Shown: piece by piece, positions 63,704 through 64,000 of the stretch
Layout: each line of letters begins with the position of its first letter
How positions within the stretch are numbered: position 1 is the stretch's first letter
Assembly (NCBI GenBank): GCA_008682415.1
Contig: VANK01000001.1
Coordinates: forward strand, 496,001-560,000
DNA from: Acidobacteria bacterium AB60
GTDB taxonomy: Bacteria > Acidobacteriota > Terriglobia > Terriglobales > Acidobacteriaceae
Direction: 5' to 3'
Length of the DNA stretch: 64,000 nucleotides
The notes under the pieces: generated by a model
What the model saw: the letters and a program-made list of their open reading frames with translations, nothing else
Databases searched by the model: none
What the model was told of the DNA's origin: nothing
Program-made: the position numbers and the translations under genes

Positions 63704-64000
63704 GTGCGCGCGAAGCGGGTCTCGTTTTTGCTTGGTTTCGATGCTTCCCTCCTGGCGCTATTCCTTTTGACGATGGCTCCGCGCCTTACCGGGCTGGCTA
63801 TCCACGAGATCCTGGGAACGGCCTTTGCTTTGTTCTTTGTGGTGCATCTTCTCCTTTCCTGGAATTGGATCAAAAGTGCGACCTACAGGCTGCGAAGCGC
63901 GGGGGCGTGGCGCACCCGCATCAACTACTCCTTGAATTCGCTCCTTTTTGCCATCACCGCGGTCGCGATTGCCGCCGGGTTGGTCATCTCCCAGGTCGTG
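63704..64000 (+). CDS. DUF4405-like cytochrome b-type membrane protein (3' end outside window)
   Basis: Partial gene running off the right edge. From GTG 63704 it reads RAKRVSFLLGFDASLLALFLLT, then GLAIHEILGTAFALFFVVHLLLSWNW and a third helix SLLFAITAVAIAAGLVIS. The His in the second helix (IHEILG) and VHLLL are typical of the DUF4405 family of four-helix, haem-b-like membrane proteins. TTG 63641, closer to GGAAGGAC, is an alternative start. The family often has an electron-transfer role. At least three helices are seen; the rest is missing. Confidence 0.68.
   Translation, partial: MRAKRVSFLLGFDASLLALFLLTMAPRLTGLAIHEILGTAFALFFVVHLLLSWNWIKSATYRLRSAGAWRTRINYSLNSLLFAITAVAIAAGLVISQVV

Noticed and set aside
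1..64000. rRNA, tRNA, insertion sequences, phage or toxin-antitoxin modules
   Set aside because: Looked for on both strands; no cloverleaf, transposase, integrase or small paired toxin gene could be supported.

Overview
The window looks like chromosomal DNA of an Acidobacteriota bacterium, probably of the Terriglobia/Acidobacteriaceae type. This is an inference from the high G+C content, the overall gene repertoire, the style of the LacI and TonB-receptor genes, and a short TTCCCTG tandem repeat of a kind I associate with that group. No rRNA, tRNA, insertion sequence, prophage or CRISPR array is visible. Coding density is high and about fifty-four protein genes are supported, two of them cut by the window ends.

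Layout, left to right. 1-2.7 kb: end of a GH31 alpha-glucosidase and a DUF1990 gene. 3.0-7.1 kb: a four-gene [NiFe]-hydrogenase operon (small subunit, large subunit, cytochrome b, maturation protease). Its small subunit has the six-cysteine pattern of oxygen-tolerant group 1d enzymes, and a perfect CRP-type palindrome lies upstream. 7.1-13 kb: SnoaL-like protein, AraC regulator, small Cys-rich secreted protein, CNNM/CorC membrane protein, RND-type adaptor and a DUF4097 TGSG-repeat protein. 13.3-18.8 kb: IclR regulator, ABC exporter, small membrane protein, KDG-type sugar kinase and a CusF-SCO1 fusion lipoprotein. 18.9-25.2 kb: an AddB/AddA-like helicase-nuclease pair. 25.2-30.7 kb: a membrane-anchored MutS-like ATPase downstream of pstC-pstA-pstB-phoU, with no pstS.

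30.9-38.4 kb: LacI regulator, small Cys protein, homoserine dehydrogenase, a Cys/His-rich exported protein next to a TonB-dependent receptor with a Met/His-rich plug, and a GH13 glucosidase. 38.6-48.1 kb: an ABC-2 exporter pair, a Cys-motif membrane protein that overlaps a PP-loop ATPase antisense, GNAT, Mrp ATPase, BtuF-like protein, acyl-CoA thioesterase, TPR protein, GT2 glycosyltransferase and quinone oxidoreductase.

48.2-62.4 kb is a motility and chemotaxis island. A porin-like protein, a half-size periplasmic binding domain and a large multi-HAMP chemoreceptor form one minus-strand group. cheA-cheW-cheY-cheB-cheR-cheX form a second. Divergent from cheA are fliC, fliD and fliS, with sigma28-type promoters before fliC and fliD and a strong hairpin in the fliD leader. 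The receptor would feed CheA/CheW; CheY carries the signal to the flagellar motor; CheR, CheB and CheX handle adaptation and signal removal; FliC, FliD and FliS build the filament.

62.4-64 kb: a 508-base non-coding stretch with homopolymer G/C runs, TTCGCC repeats and two DnaA-box-like sites, then an ErpA/IscA-type Fe-S carrier and the start of a DUF4405-like membrane protein. I did not find one clearly new multi-gene system. The best leads are the Cys/His protein with its TonB receptor, the porin/binding-domain/receptor trio, the CheA with an extra CheW domain, and several perfect inverted repeats in leaders.
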